Shown: positions 7,217 to 15,073, counted from the stretch's first letter. The stretch: DNA of 20,890 nucleotides from Halolacustris sp051744345 (GCA_051744345.1 JBNJCW010000032.1:1-20890); one strand, 5' to 3'. Made by a program: numbers and translations. The notes: generated by a model not told the origin, from the letters alone.

Positions 7217-7962
7217 GTAAGGCCGAACAGATAGCAAGGCAGATAAAAGACAGCAGAAGGGTGTGTGTGCTTACCGGGGCAGGTATTTCTACCGAAAGCG
7301 GCATACCCGATTTCAGGGGTCCGGGAGGGTTGTGGCAGAAATTTGACCCCCGGCTGCTGTCTGCTGATATGCTTTATAACGATCCCCTCTCTTTCTACCG
7401 GAAAGGCATGGCTGTTCTGGAGCAGATAAATGCCATAAGGGGAGTTGAGCCCAACAGGGCACATTATGTGCTTGCCAAGCTTGAGAAGGAGGGTAGAATA
7501 GATTGCATAATTACCCAGAATATAGACGGCCTGCACACTAAAGCAGGCTCCCGGAATGTGATGGAGGTTCACGGCAGCCTGGATAAGGCTTACTGCATGG
7601 AATGCGGCAGGAAGTACAGTTTTTCCCATATTATTGGCCTGGTGAAGAAAGGCAGCATTCCTCCCCGGTGCAGCTGCGGCGGGGTGCTCAGGCCGGATGT
7701 TGTATTGTTCGGGGACATGCTGGGACCAGATTATGAGCAGGCAGAAGCAGAGGTTAAAAAAAGCAATCTGCTTATTGTAATCGGCTCCAGCCTGGAAGTA
7801 AGCCCGGTTAACCGGCTTCCCGATTTAAGTTCCAAATTCATAATCATAAACGCAGAGCCTACTGCATTTGACCGGGAAGCGCATCTGGTATGGCATCAGC
7901 AGGCAGGAAAAGCTATGGGGCAGATATATGAAGAGGTCAAAAATTATGAAAGCAAGAATTAA
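7213..7962 (+). CDS. cobB: Sir2-family NAD-dependent protein deacylase
   Basis: Sirtuins remove acyl groups from protein lysines, consuming NAD+ and releasing nicotinamide and O-acyl-ADP-ribose. The 249 residues show G-A-G-I-S-T-E-S-G-I-P-D-F-R-G (22-36), T-Q-N-I-D-G-L-H (101-108), the catalytic base His120 in V-H-G, a zinc ribbon with Cys128, Cys131, Cys153 and Cys155, and G-S-S-L-E-V (191-196). There is no obvious Tyr-x-x-Arg pocket of class III desuccinylases in the expected context, so deacetylase activity is the default guess. The start overlaps the upstream kinase stop and a GGGGGAAG site lies just before it. The end overlaps the next gene by 17 bases, so all three are probably one transcription unit. 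Confidence 0.95.
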   Translation: MSKAEQIARQIKDSRRVCVLTGAGISTESGIPDFRGPGGLWQKFDPRLLSADMLYNDPLSFYRKGMAVLEQINAIRGVEPNRAHYVLAKLEKEGRIDCIITQNIDGLHTKAGSRNVMEVHGSLDKAYCMECGRKYSFSHIIGLVKKGSIPPRCSCGGVLRPDVVLFGDMLGPDYEQAEAEVKKSNLLIVIGSSLEVSPVNRLPDLSSKFIIINAEPTAFDREAHLVWHQQAGKAMGQIYEEVKNYESKN

Positions 7963-10321
7963 TATATCCCTTTTTTTGGTATCATTTTCTGTATTTATTT
8001 ACCAGGTCTGTTTGCTGAGGGTACTCTCGGTAGCAGATTTTTACCATTTTGCTTTTTTGATTGTAAGTGTAGCCCTCCTTGGTTTCGGTATAAGCGGAAG
8101 CTTTCTGCCCTTTTTTGTTAACCGCATAAAAGATGAAACATTGCTCTACCTTTTGTTTTCATTCTGTTTTTCTGTATCTGTAATAGTCAGTTTTCTGGTT
8201 ATAAACCTTGTCCCTTTTGACTCCTTCAAGATTGCCTGGGAGGCAAGCCAGGTTTTTTATTTATTTATATACTACCTTTTTTTAATGTGCCCTTTTTTCT
8301 TTGGGGGCTGCTTCATAGGGTATGCGTTCTACGGGAAACAGAAGGCGCAGATTACCTATTTCTTTAACCTTGCCGGCTCAAGCCTGGGAGCCATTGCCTT
8401 CCTTATTCTGATGCCTGTCATACAGCAGACAAAAACCATCATGCTGGCCTCATTTCTGGGCCTTGTTTCTGTGTTTTTGCTGACAGAAAGAAAGCATATT
8501 AAAAGATTTTTGGCCCTGGGGATATTATTTATTTTGGCGGCAGCTTCATTTTATGTATTTCTTCCTGATGTGTGGGACACAAGGATATCCCCTTACAAGA
8601 GCCTTCCAGCTGTAATGCGCTATCCTGACTCCCGCCTTATCTATACCAGGCAGGATTCAAGCACCAGGATTGATGTGGTACAGAGCAGCAGCATAAAATC
8701 TGCCCCCGGCTTAAGCCTGACCTTTGGGGATGCGCCTCCCCCGCAGCTGGGGCTGACTGTAGATGGAGACAACCTTTCTCCGGTTACCAGGGCAGAAGGC
8801 AATGATTTGGATTTTTTAAAATATTTGCCCCAGGCTGTTTTTCTGGAGGAAAAAGAATACGGTAATGTACTGGTAATAGAGCCGGGAGGGGGACTGGATG
8901 TCTTATGTTCCCTTTACTACGGGATACCTGATATACACGTAGTGCAGGATAATGGGCTGGCGGTAGATTTACTGAAAGGCCCCCTGGCTTCTTACAGCGG
9001 CCGGATTTACAATGATAAGCGGGTTAAGGTTACAGAAACGTGCATAAGAAATTATTCCCTGGCCACTGACCGGAAGTTTGATCTCATTATTTTAAGCCTC
9101 TCTGACAGCTTCCACCCGGTAGCCTCAGGGGCTTACAGCCTTAATGAAAATTATACCTACAGCATAGAAAGCATAGCTTCCATTATGGGCATGCTTGCCC
9201 CGGACGGCCGCCTGGCGGTAACCAGGTGGGCACAATCCCTTCCCAGCGAGAACCTTAAGATAATCGGTACCCTGGCGGAGGCGGCAGGAAAGGATATATC
9301 CCCCCATGTATTTGCCTACCGTTCCTGGTCTACCCTTACCACTGTTTACAGGAAATCAGGTTACAGCAGCGGGGAGATAGACAGCTTAAAATATATGGTG
9401 GATAAACTAAACTATGACCTGGTTTATTACCGGGGCATGGAGGCGGGGGAGGCCAATATATACAACAGGCTGCAGGAACCCTATTTCCACCAGTTTTTTA
9501 AAGAGATAATTGAGGGAGACAGCAAGATAAGGCAAAAATTTTACGCAGGCTACTATTTTAATATCCAGCCTGCCGCCGATAACCAGCCGTATTTTTTTAA
9601 TTTTTTCAAAACCAGGCAGATTCCGGATATCATAAGGTATTTTGGGAAGGGCACCCAGCCCTTCGGGGGAGGGGGTTACCTCATTTTAGCTGCTGCCCTG
9701 CTTATAAGCATAATACTTTCGGTTTTTCTTATCCTTGTGCCGGTAAGAACTGCAAAGATCGGCATAAACTTAAAAAAGGATTATGGATACCTGTTATATT
9801 TTCTGGCCATAGGCCTGGGGTTTTTCTTTATAGAGCTTCCACTGATGCAGATATTTATACTCATACTGGGCAAGCCCTCATACTCTGTGGCCGTAATACT
9901 GTTCAGCCTTATGCTTTTTGCCGGATTGGGGAGCATCTTTTCCAATTACCGTAAGGTAGGCCTGCTGTGGGTTGTATCGGCGCTGATAACCTACATTATA
10001 GCTTTCATGATTTTTTTCAGGTTCTCCGGACACCTGGTGCTGGCCAGGCCCCTGGCCCAGAGGTTTATGCTAACCATTGCCCTCATAGCCCCTGCAGGCT
10101 TTTTGATGGGGATGCCTTTCCCTTTGGGAATTGCCCGGGCCAAGGAGGAAAATAAAGAGATAATCCCCTGGCTCTGGGCCATAAACGGATGTGCTTCAGT
10201 AGTGGGCTCTGTCTCTGCAGTTATGATTTCAATACATATAGGCTTTTTAGCAGTATTGGGCCTGTCTTGCCTGGCTTATTTGGCTGCTTTTCTAGCCTAC
10301 AGAAGAATTTCTGAAGCCTAA
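7946..10321 (+). CDS. polytopic membrane protein with spermidine-synthase-like domain
   Basis: A 791-residue protein in three parts: about 205 residues of N-terminal transmembrane helices, a soluble Rossmann domain (about 210-590) resembling spermidine synthase/methyltransferases, and a C-terminal set of helices. The soluble part has V-I-E-P-G-G-G-L-D-V-L (310-320) as SAM-motif-I equivalent and F-D-L-I-I-L-S-L-S-D where true aminopropyltransferases have their catalytic D-x-x-D-P. A-D-N-Q-P-Y-F-F-N-F-F precedes the second membrane block. I chose ATG 7946 because GAGGT lies 8 bases upstream and the hydrophobic helix begins there; an earlier ATG (7868) would bury 26 odd residues inside cobB. Fused membrane proteins of this kind are widespread in environmental bacteria and uncharacterised; polyamine synthesis is not supported. 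Its stop overlaps the convergent pcm stop by 3 bases. Confidence 0.85.
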   Translation: MKARINISLFLVSFSVFIYQVCLLRVLSVADFYHFAFLIVSVALLGFGISGSFLPFFVNRIKDETLLYLLFSFCFSVSVIVSFLVINLVPFDSFKIAWEASQVFYLFIYYLFLMCPFFFGGCFIGYAFYGKQKAQITYFFNLAGSSLGAIAFLILMPVIQQTKTIMLASFLGLVSVFLLTERKHIKRFLALGILFILAAASFYVFLPDVWDTRISPYKSLPAVMRYPDSRLIYTRQDSSTRIDVVQSSSIKSAPGLSLTFGDAPPPQLGLTVDGDNLSPVTRAEGNDLDFLKYLPQAVFLEEKEYGNVLVIEPGGGLDVLCSLYYGIPDIHVVQDNGLAVDLLKGPLASYSGRIYNDKRVKVTETCIRNYSLATDRKFDLIILSLSDSFHPVASGAYSLNENYTYSIESIASIMGMLAPDGRLAVTRWAQSLPSENLKIIGTLAEAAGKDISPHVFAYRSWSTLTTVYRKSGYSSGEIDSLKYMVDKLNYDLVYYRGMEAGEANIYNRLQEPYFHQFFKEIIEGDSKIRQKFYAGYYFNIQPAADNQPYFFNFFKTRQIPDIIRYFGKGTQPFGGGGYLILAAALLISIILSVFLILVPVRTAKIGINLKKDYGYLLYFLAIGLGFFFIELPLMQIFILILGKPSYSVAVILFSLMLFAGLGSIFSNYRKVGLLWVVSALITYIIAFMIFFRFSGHLVLARPLAQRFMLTIALIAPAGFLMGMPFPLGIARAKEENKEIIPWLWAINGCASVVGSVSAVMISIHIGFLAVLGLSCLAYLAAFLAYRRISEA

Positions 10322-11043
10322 TCTCCGCCCAGCAGGGGAACAAACACTACATCCAAGATCCTTTCGGTTTGTATACGGCCCTCTGTTTTGGTAACCTTCC
10401 ACAGTACCTGATTCCAGCCGGGAGGCCCTACAGGGATAACCATGATACCTCCTTCTGTCAGCTGGCTTACCAGAGGCTGGGGTATATGGTCGGGAGCAGC
10501 GGTAACTATTATCCTCTCATACGGCGCATGCTCTTCCCAGCCGTAGTAGCCGTCATGGTGGGAAACCTCTACATAAGGGTACATCTGTTTGAGCCTCTGC
10601 CTTGCCGTCTCATACAGGCCGGCAATAATTTCCACGGTGTAGACCTTGTCAGTTATTTCAGCCAGAACAGCTGCCTGGTATCCTGAGCCTGTGCCTATTT
10701 CCAGCACTTTCTGGCCGGGCCTCAGGCTGAGCTCTTCAGTCATGAGGGCAACAATATAAGGCTGGGAAATGGTCTGGCCCTCGCCAATGGGAAGGGGCCG
10801 GTCCTGGTAGGCAGCGTCCTGCTGGTCCGGGCTTACAAACTCATGCCTGGGCACCTTTGACATGGCTTCAATTACTTCCCTGTCTGAAATGCCCCTGGCC
10901 AGCAGCTGGGTTTCGACCATCTGCTGCCTTTTCTGGTAATAGTTTTGGCCATTGTCCCTTTGGGGGAAATAGGCCAATGCCCAGGCAATAACCGCTGCCA
11001 GGATTGCTATGGATATAATTATATATATGGTTTTTTTGGCCAC
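10318..11043 (-). CDS. pcm: membrane-anchored or exported protein-L-isoaspartate O-methyltransferase
   Basis: Pcm methylates L-isoaspartyl residues in aged proteins using S-adenosylmethionine, starting their repair. The catalytic domain (about 36-241) is complete: V-P-R-H-E-F-V (64-70), the G-E-G-Q-T-I-S-Q-P segment (87-95) and SAM motif I V-L-E-I-G-T-G-S-G-Y (113-122). Unlike the standard cytosolic enzyme it begins with M-A-K-K and about 20 hydrophobic residues (5-25), predicting an N-in anchor or uncleaved signal with the catalytic domain outside the cytoplasm. The start is GTG with AAGGGG at good spacing. It lies 10 bases after nadE, so the two are probably co-transcribed. Pcm identity is secure; localisation is a prediction. 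Confidence 0.93.
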   Translation of the reverse strand: MAKKTIYIIISIAILAAVIAWALAYFPQRDNGQNYYQKRQQMVETQLLARGISDREVIEAMSKVPRHEFVSPDQQDAAYQDRPLPIGEGQTISQPYIVALMTEELSLRPGQKVLEIGTGSGYQAAVLAEITDKVYTVEIIAGLYETARQRLKQMYPYVEVSHHDGYYGWEEHAPYERIIVTAAPDHIPQPLVSQLTEGGIMVIPVGPPGWNQVLWKVTKTEGRIQTERILDVVFVPLLGGD

Positions 11044-11053
11044 TTATATCCCC

Positions 11054-11962
11054 TTATATTTTTAAGTTAACAGGCGGCTGCCGGAGCCATTCAGATTTGT
11101 ATATGATATCTGATACCCTTTGGACATCACCGGCAGTCGTGTTTGCAATTTCTGCTATTTGGGTAAAAGTAAGGTTGTTTTCAATACCTGCCAGCACCAT
11201 ATCCAGCTGGCTGTAAGGCATGTTTAATATATCCCTGTCTGTGAGGCCTGCTGCCAGGTCCGGGGACGGTTCCTTGCTTATAATTTTTTCAGGGATACCT
11301 AAATATTTGGCAATCTCTTTTATTTGTGTTTTGTACAGGCCGGACAGCGGCATTATATCTGCTGTATTGTCTCCGAATTTAACAAAAAAACCGGTCATCC
11401 ATTCGCTTTTATTGGCTGTCCCTGCCAGAAGGTAGTTGTTAAGCTCGGAGTAATAGAAAAGGACTGAAGACCTCAGCCGGTTCTTTATCCTGATATAGGC
11501 CAGGGATCTGGCCATGAGGGGATCACTGCTTCCCTGAAGGTTAACCATATAAAGGTCTTCATTGAGTCTGCCGGCCGTTTTATCCCATTCTTTTTTTACA
11601 TATTTTCTTATGGCGGATTTGGGGAAGAGGAAGGCAGGGGGAAAAAGCCTGTAGACCCCCAGGACCCATAAGGGGAGGGTAATTTTTTTTAAAATATAAT
11701 CAACCCCCAATTTCCTGCAAAGGCTTACGGCATAGCCGGTATGTGTGCTGGAGGAATCCCTTTCGGGAAGCAAAACCGCGGTCACCCTTTTCCTGCCCAG
11801 GGCGTTTGCACACAGCTTTAGCACCACGGAAGAATCAAGCCCCCCGCTTAGGCCTACTACAGCCCCGCCCCTATCCAGGCTGAGGGCGTAGCTTCTTATG
11901 AATTGCTCGATTTTTCCGCATGCCTGCCGGCTGTCAATGTAAAGCAAGTTGGATTTTTTCAT
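11054..11962 (-). CDS. nadE: ammonia-dependent NAD+ synthetase
   Basis: NadE amidates nicotinic acid adenine dinucleotide to NAD+, the last step of NAD synthesis. The ATP pyrophosphatase loop S-G-G-L-D-S-S (39-45), A-G-T-A-N-K-S-E-W (180-188), K-F-G-D-N-T-A-D-I-M-P (195-205) and P-S-P-D-L (232-236) are all present. There is no glutaminase (nitrilase) domain, so ammonia would be the nitrogen source. At 302 residues it is longer than the usual 245-275; the extra length lies mainly at about 97-145, a Leu/Pro-rich then basic insertion. An in-frame TAA lies 12 bases before the ATG, and no ribosome binding site is visible. The message may be leaderless. It is first in a leftward pair with pcm. Confidence 0.93.
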   Translation of the reverse strand: MKKSNLLYIDSRQACGKIEQFIRSYALSLDRGGAVVGLSGGLDSSVVLKLCANALGRKRVTAVLLPERDSSSTHTGYAVSLCRKLGVDYILKKITLPLWVLGVYRLFPPAFLFPKSAIRKYVKKEWDKTAGRLNEDLYMVNLQGSSDPLMARSLAYIRIKNRLRSSVLFYYSELNNYLLAGTANKSEWMTGFFVKFGDNTADIMPLSGLYKTQIKEIAKYLGIPEKIISKEPSPDLAAGLTDRDILNMPYSQLDMVLAGIENNLTFTQIAEIANTTAGDVQRVSDIIYKSEWLRQPPVNLKI

Positions 11963-11965
11963 ATT

Positions 11966-11994
11966 TTTATATTATCAAATAATTGTTTATCCAA
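11966..11994 (-). promoter_or_regulatory. candidate nadE promoter giving a leaderless message
   Basis: Reading leftward, TTGGAT (11994-11989) is followed after 17 bases by TATAAA (11971-11966), which ends 3 bases before the nadE ATG. An overlapping GATAAT occupies 11976-11971. Either would place the transcription start at or within a few bases of the ATG. The -35 match is weak. Confidence 0.4.
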
Positions 11995-12073
11995 ATAGAA
12001 GAAAAAGTTTTTAAAAGTATGAATATGAAGTTAAAAGTAGTAAAATTTATATTAAGCAAATATGTTAGTCTAG

Positions 12074-12087
12074 TTTTTTTAAAAAAA
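12074..12087. other. T7A7 tract in the nadE/sensor divergent region
   Basis: The 240-base divergent gap 11963-12202 contains seven T followed directly by seven A, a self-complementary, probably bent tract, then GGGG. No hairpin terminator or RNA gene is evident. It may help shape the promoter region or insulate the two divergent genes; nothing beyond the composition supports a function. Confidence 0.3.
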
Positions 12088-12160
12088 GGGGTGCTTAAAA
12101 GGATAACCCAGCTGCTTCTCTTTCCGAGGACTGTTAGAAATATGCATGGCTGAGTACTGT

Positions 12161-12193
12161 TTGAACCGGAATATTTTTACGACCTATTATAAT
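12161..12193 (+). promoter_or_regulatory. promoter of the GGDEF/HD-GYP gene
   Basis: TTGAAC (12161-12166) is followed after 18 bases by TATTAT (12185-12190), overlapped by a perfect TATAAT (12188-12193). The ATG at 12203 is directly preceded by an in-frame TAA and by no ribosome binding site. Transcription would start within a few bases of the ATG, so the message is probably leaderless or nearly so. Confidence 0.5.
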
Positions 12194-12202
12194 CTAGAAT
12201 AA

Positions 12203-14356
12203 ATGGAAGAAATCAATAAATCAATACTTGAAAATATGCCCGATTTTTTAATTGAGGCATACACCGCAGGAAATATAATTTTTGCAAATATTTCTCTGGC
12301 CGGTTTCCTGGGCCTGGATAAAGATAGCATTCTGGGCAAAAATATTTCTGAATTTATTGAACAGGAGGGGTGGGAGAGGTTAAGAAGCAAATCAAAAAAA
12401 TTATATGGTTCAGCATACATCTGCCGGGTTAGCAGCAGGTTAAATTCAAAATCTGGTCCAAGACGGGTTTCCTGGAACTGCAGGGCGCTGGCTGACAGTA
12501 ATAAAAAGGTAGTTGGGTTTTTATGCACCGGCAGGGACATAGAAGAGGAGGCAAAGGCCAGGCAGGCGCTGGAAAAAAACCTGGAAAGATTCAGGGAACT
12601 GGCAGACCGGCTTCCAGGAACGGTAATTGAGATGGACCGAAAGGGCAATATCACTTATGCCAATAAAAGTATAGAAAAACTTATCGGGTTCAGTAAGGAA
12701 GAAGTAGAAGGCAGGAAAAACATAACTGAATTTATAGTTCCCCAGCAAAAAGAGAAAGTGCTAAAAAACGTAGAGAGCATCTTAAAGGGGGAGATGCGCA
12801 AGAGAAACGAGTATCCTGCTGTAAGGAAAGATAAGAAGCTGATTTGGGTATTAAGCAATTCCGTGCCCTTGAAGGATTCCGGGGGGAGTATTGTGGGATT
12901 GAGGACTGTGGTAACCGATATCACCCATATGAAGGAGTTTGAGCAGAAAATGGGTGAGAGCGAAGAAAAATTCCGGCAGCTTTTCAATAATGCAAATGAC
13001 CCTATATTTTTGTATGAATTAAACCGGAAGAAAAAGAAGCCTTCAAAATTTATGGAGGTTAACCAGGTGGCCATTAAGAAATACGGGTTCAGCAGGGAAG
13101 AGTTCTTAAGGTTTTCCCCTCTGGATTTAATTGACCGGGAGTCAAAAAAGAAAATGCCCTTTATAATCTCAAAGCTTCTAATGCAGGGCTATTATACGTT
13201 TGAGATGAACCATTTGCTAAAGGACGGTAAAAGCATTTCTGTTGAGGTAAGCTCCAGCCTGTTTGAGCTAAACGGCAGGGATATTGTTATGTCTATTGCC
13301 AGGGATATAACCGAAAGGAAAAAGGCCGAGAACCAGATACGCTATTTCAGTTTTCACGATAAGCTTACCGGCCTGTATAACCGTTCCTATTTTGAAGAAG
13401 AATTAAAAAGACTGGATACCAGGAGGCAGCTTCCCTTAAGCATCATTATGGGAGACCTTAATGGACTAAAACTTATAAATGATGCCTTTGGCCATATGGA
13501 AGGGGATATACTCTTAAAAAAGGCAGCAGGGCTTTTCACCAAATGCTTCAGGGAGGAGGACATAGTAGCCAGGTGGGGAGGAGACGAGTTTGCGGTACTG
13601 CTCCCCAGAACAAATTACCGGACAGCCAGTGAGCTTGTAGAAAGAATCAAACAGGGCCTCCAGAGGGAAAATGTGCACATGATACCCCTGTCGATGTCAC
13701 TGGGGCTGGCAACCAAGACAAAGGCCTACCAGCAGATAGGGGAGAAATTGATTGAGGCTGAAAACCAGATGTATAAGGTTAAGCTTACTGAATCCAAGAA
13801 AGTTTCCAATTCAATAGTGGATTCATTAAGGAAGGCACTGTTTGAAAAATTGGGCCAGACAGAAAAGCAGGTGGAATCGTTCAAGGAGCTGGCTGTTAAG
13901 CTGGGCAAGGCAGCCCAGGTAAGGGGCAACAAAATGGATAATCTGATGCTCCTTTCCTCTTTTTATGATATAGGAATGATTTCTGTCCCTGACAGTATAC
14001 TGTATGCCAGGAAAAGATTAAAAAAAGAGGACTGGAACCTTATCAGGAAACACCCGGAGACAGGGTATCATATCTGCATTGCCTGCCCCCAGCTTTCCAC
14101 GATCGCTTTTGAAGTGCTTTCCCATCATGAGTGCTGGAACGGCAATGGGTACCCCCAGGGTATAGGAGGGGAGAAAATTCCCCTTAATTCCAGGATTATT
14201 GCCATAGTTGATGCCTATATGGCCATGGCGGATAAAAATTTTTACCGCAGCCCTTTAAGGCGGGAAAAGGTAATAAAGGAGCTTAAAGAGGGAGCAGGCA
14301 AGCAGTTTGACCCTTCGCTGGTTGAGAGTTTTATCCGTATTCTGGCAGGTGCCTGA
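12203..14356 (+). CDS. PAS-PAS-PAS-GGDEF-degenerate HD-GYP cyclic-di-GMP protein
   Basis: A 717-residue cytosolic signalling protein with no transmembrane segment. Three PAS domains occupy about 5-115, 128-245 and 252-375; the first ends T-G-R-D-I-E and the others T-D-I-T and R-D-I-T-E-R-K. The GGDEF domain (about 380-530) is intact, with W-G-G-D-E-F (458-463), D-L-N-G-L-K-L-I-N-D, and an inhibitory RxxD site (R450-E-E-D453) five residues before it, so cyclic-di-GMP synthesis with product inhibition is predicted. The HD-GYP domain (about 535-717) keeps H617-P, H641-H642-E, G-Y-P (649-651) and Asp670, but the H-D-I-G-K core reads Y588-D-I-G-M, and the W-D-G part reads W-N-G. Phosphodiesterase activity is therefore doubtful. 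The start is fixed by the TAA just before the ATG. It ends 4 bases from the convergent membrane methyltransferase gene. Confidence 0.92.
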   Translation: MEEINKSILENMPDFLIEAYTAGNIIFANISLAGFLGLDKDSILGKNISEFIEQEGWERLRSKSKKLYGSAYICRVSSRLNSKSGPRRVSWNCRALADSNKKVVGFLCTGRDIEEEAKARQALEKNLERFRELADRLPGTVIEMDRKGNITYANKSIEKLIGFSKEEVEGRKNITEFIVPQQKEKVLKNVESILKGEMRKRNEYPAVRKDKKLIWVLSNSVPLKDSGGSIVGLRTVVTDITHMKEFEQKMGESEEKFRQLFNNANDPIFLYELNRKKKKPSKFMEVNQVAIKKYGFSREEFLRFSPLDLIDRESKKKMPFIISKLLMQGYYTFEMNHLLKDGKSISVEVSSSLFELNGRDIVMSIARDITERKKAENQIRYFSFHDKLTGLYNRSYFEEELKRLDTRRQLPLSIIMGDLNGLKLINDAFGHMEGDILLKKAAGLFTKCFREEDIVARWGGDEFAVLLPRTNYRTASELVERIKQGLQRENVHMIPLSMSLGLATKTKAYQQIGEKLIEAENQMYKVKLTESKKVSNSIVDSLRKALFEKLGQTEKQVESFKELAVKLGKAAQVRGNKMDNLMLLSSFYDIGMISVPDSILYARKRLKKEDWNLIRKHPETGYHICIACPQLSTIAFEVLSHHECWNGNGYPQGIGGEKIPLNSRIIAIVDAYMAMADKNFYRSPLRREKVIKELKEGAGKQFDPSLVESFIRILAGA

Positions 14357-14360
14357 GCGG

Positions 14361-15029
14361 TTAATCCCTGGATTGTTTTAGGCCCTTGATATATTCTGCC
14401 CTTCTGAAGGCAGCAGGCTTGAAACTGAGATACCTTCCTACTTTTTTCATATAGCCTGTATACTGCTGTTTGTACAGCCTGGTTAAAAATTTTTCTTCTT
14501 CTAAGATCTGGTAGTGGAGTATGGCTGCCACCGCCAGCCAGAAAAGCAAAAATATTAAATTGCCCCATATAAGGAAAGTGCCCAGAAAATAGAGGTTGAA
14601 AAAGACATAGATGGGATGCCTGGAGTAGCGGTAAATGCCAAACCTTACCAGCTTTCCGGGCTTTTTTTCATCTATTCCCAGCCGCCATGATGTCCCCAGG
14701 TTTATAAGGGCTAAGATAAAAAACACAAATCCTAAAAATACGGTAAAAAGCCCCAGTATTTTCAAAGCGAAACTGTCCACCAGCCTTATATCAAGCGGGC
14801 CGAATATCCTGAAACCGGTTCCCAGGGCATAAAAAAGGACCTCAAAGCTCCATACATTTACCAGAAGCAGCAGGAGCACCTCCACCAGGTGCCTTATCCC
14901 GTCTCTGCCCAGGCGTATGGCTATGGGGTTTATCCTGGTTTTTCTTTTAAGGTAGATGGTTTTTCCGATAATAAAGGAAAGGAAAAGTGCTAAAAAAAAT
15001 ACCTGAATGTAACTAAAAAAATTTTCCAC
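14361..15029 (-). CDS. isoprenylcysteine carboxyl methyltransferase-like membrane protein
   Basis: An integral membrane protein with about five hydrophobic segments and the C-terminal signature of the ICMT/PEMT methyltransferase superfamily: Y-R-Y-S-R-H-P-I-Y, then a hydrophobic hairpin, then L-E-E-E-K-F-L and Y-x-x-Y-M-K-K-V-G-R-Y. Bacterial members are mostly uncharacterised; lipid or small-molecule methylation is possible. The start is uncertain. The only ATG (15101) would add 24 residues that resemble translated promoter DNA and would bury the TATTATAAT element at 15065-15073. I prefer GTG 15029, which has GGA 7-9 bases upstream and gives 222 residues. It is convergent with the GGDEF gene and divergent from the cupin gene. 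Confidence 0.78.
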   Translation of the reverse strand: MENFFSYIQVFFLALFLSFIIGKTIYLKRKTRINPIAIRLGRDGIRHLVEVLLLLLVNVWSFEVLFYALGTGFRIFGPLDIRLVDSFALKILGLFTVFLGFVFFILALINLGTSWRLGIDEKKPGKLVRFGIYRYSRHPIYVFFNLYFLGTFLIWGNLIFLLFWLAVAAILHYQILEEEKFLTRLYKQQYTGYMKKVGRYLSFKPAAFRRAEYIKGLKQSRD

Positions 15030-15064
15030 CCGGCATCCAGTGTTTTTTAAAATTACCTCTATTC

Positions 15065-15073
15065 TATTATAAT
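15065..15073. promoter_or_regulatory. symmetric -10 element between divergent genes
   Basis: TATTATAAT contains TATAAT on both strands (plus 15068-15073; minus 15071-15066). It lies 57 bases before the cupin ATG and about 37 bases before the proposed GTG of the leftward membrane protein. The longer string ATTCTATTATAATT (15061-15074) is identical to 4047-4060 in the other divergent gap. The -35 matches are poor. Confidence 0.45.

Noticed and set aside
7132..7629. Antisense frame of 165 codons across the Clp1-like/cobB junction
   Set aside because: It is a shadow of two well-supported overlapping genes, with no motif of its own.
7868..7945. Longer N-terminus for the membrane synthase-like protein
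   Set aside because: It would overlap cobB by 95 bases and add residues unlike a membrane protein start. ATG 7946 has a well-spaced GAGGT and begins the first helix.
9646..9664. 7-bp inverted repeat (GAAGGGC, 5-nt loop, GCCCTTC) within the membrane protein gene
   Set aside because: Short enough to be chance in 20 kb, and it lies inside a linker-coding region without a T-run.
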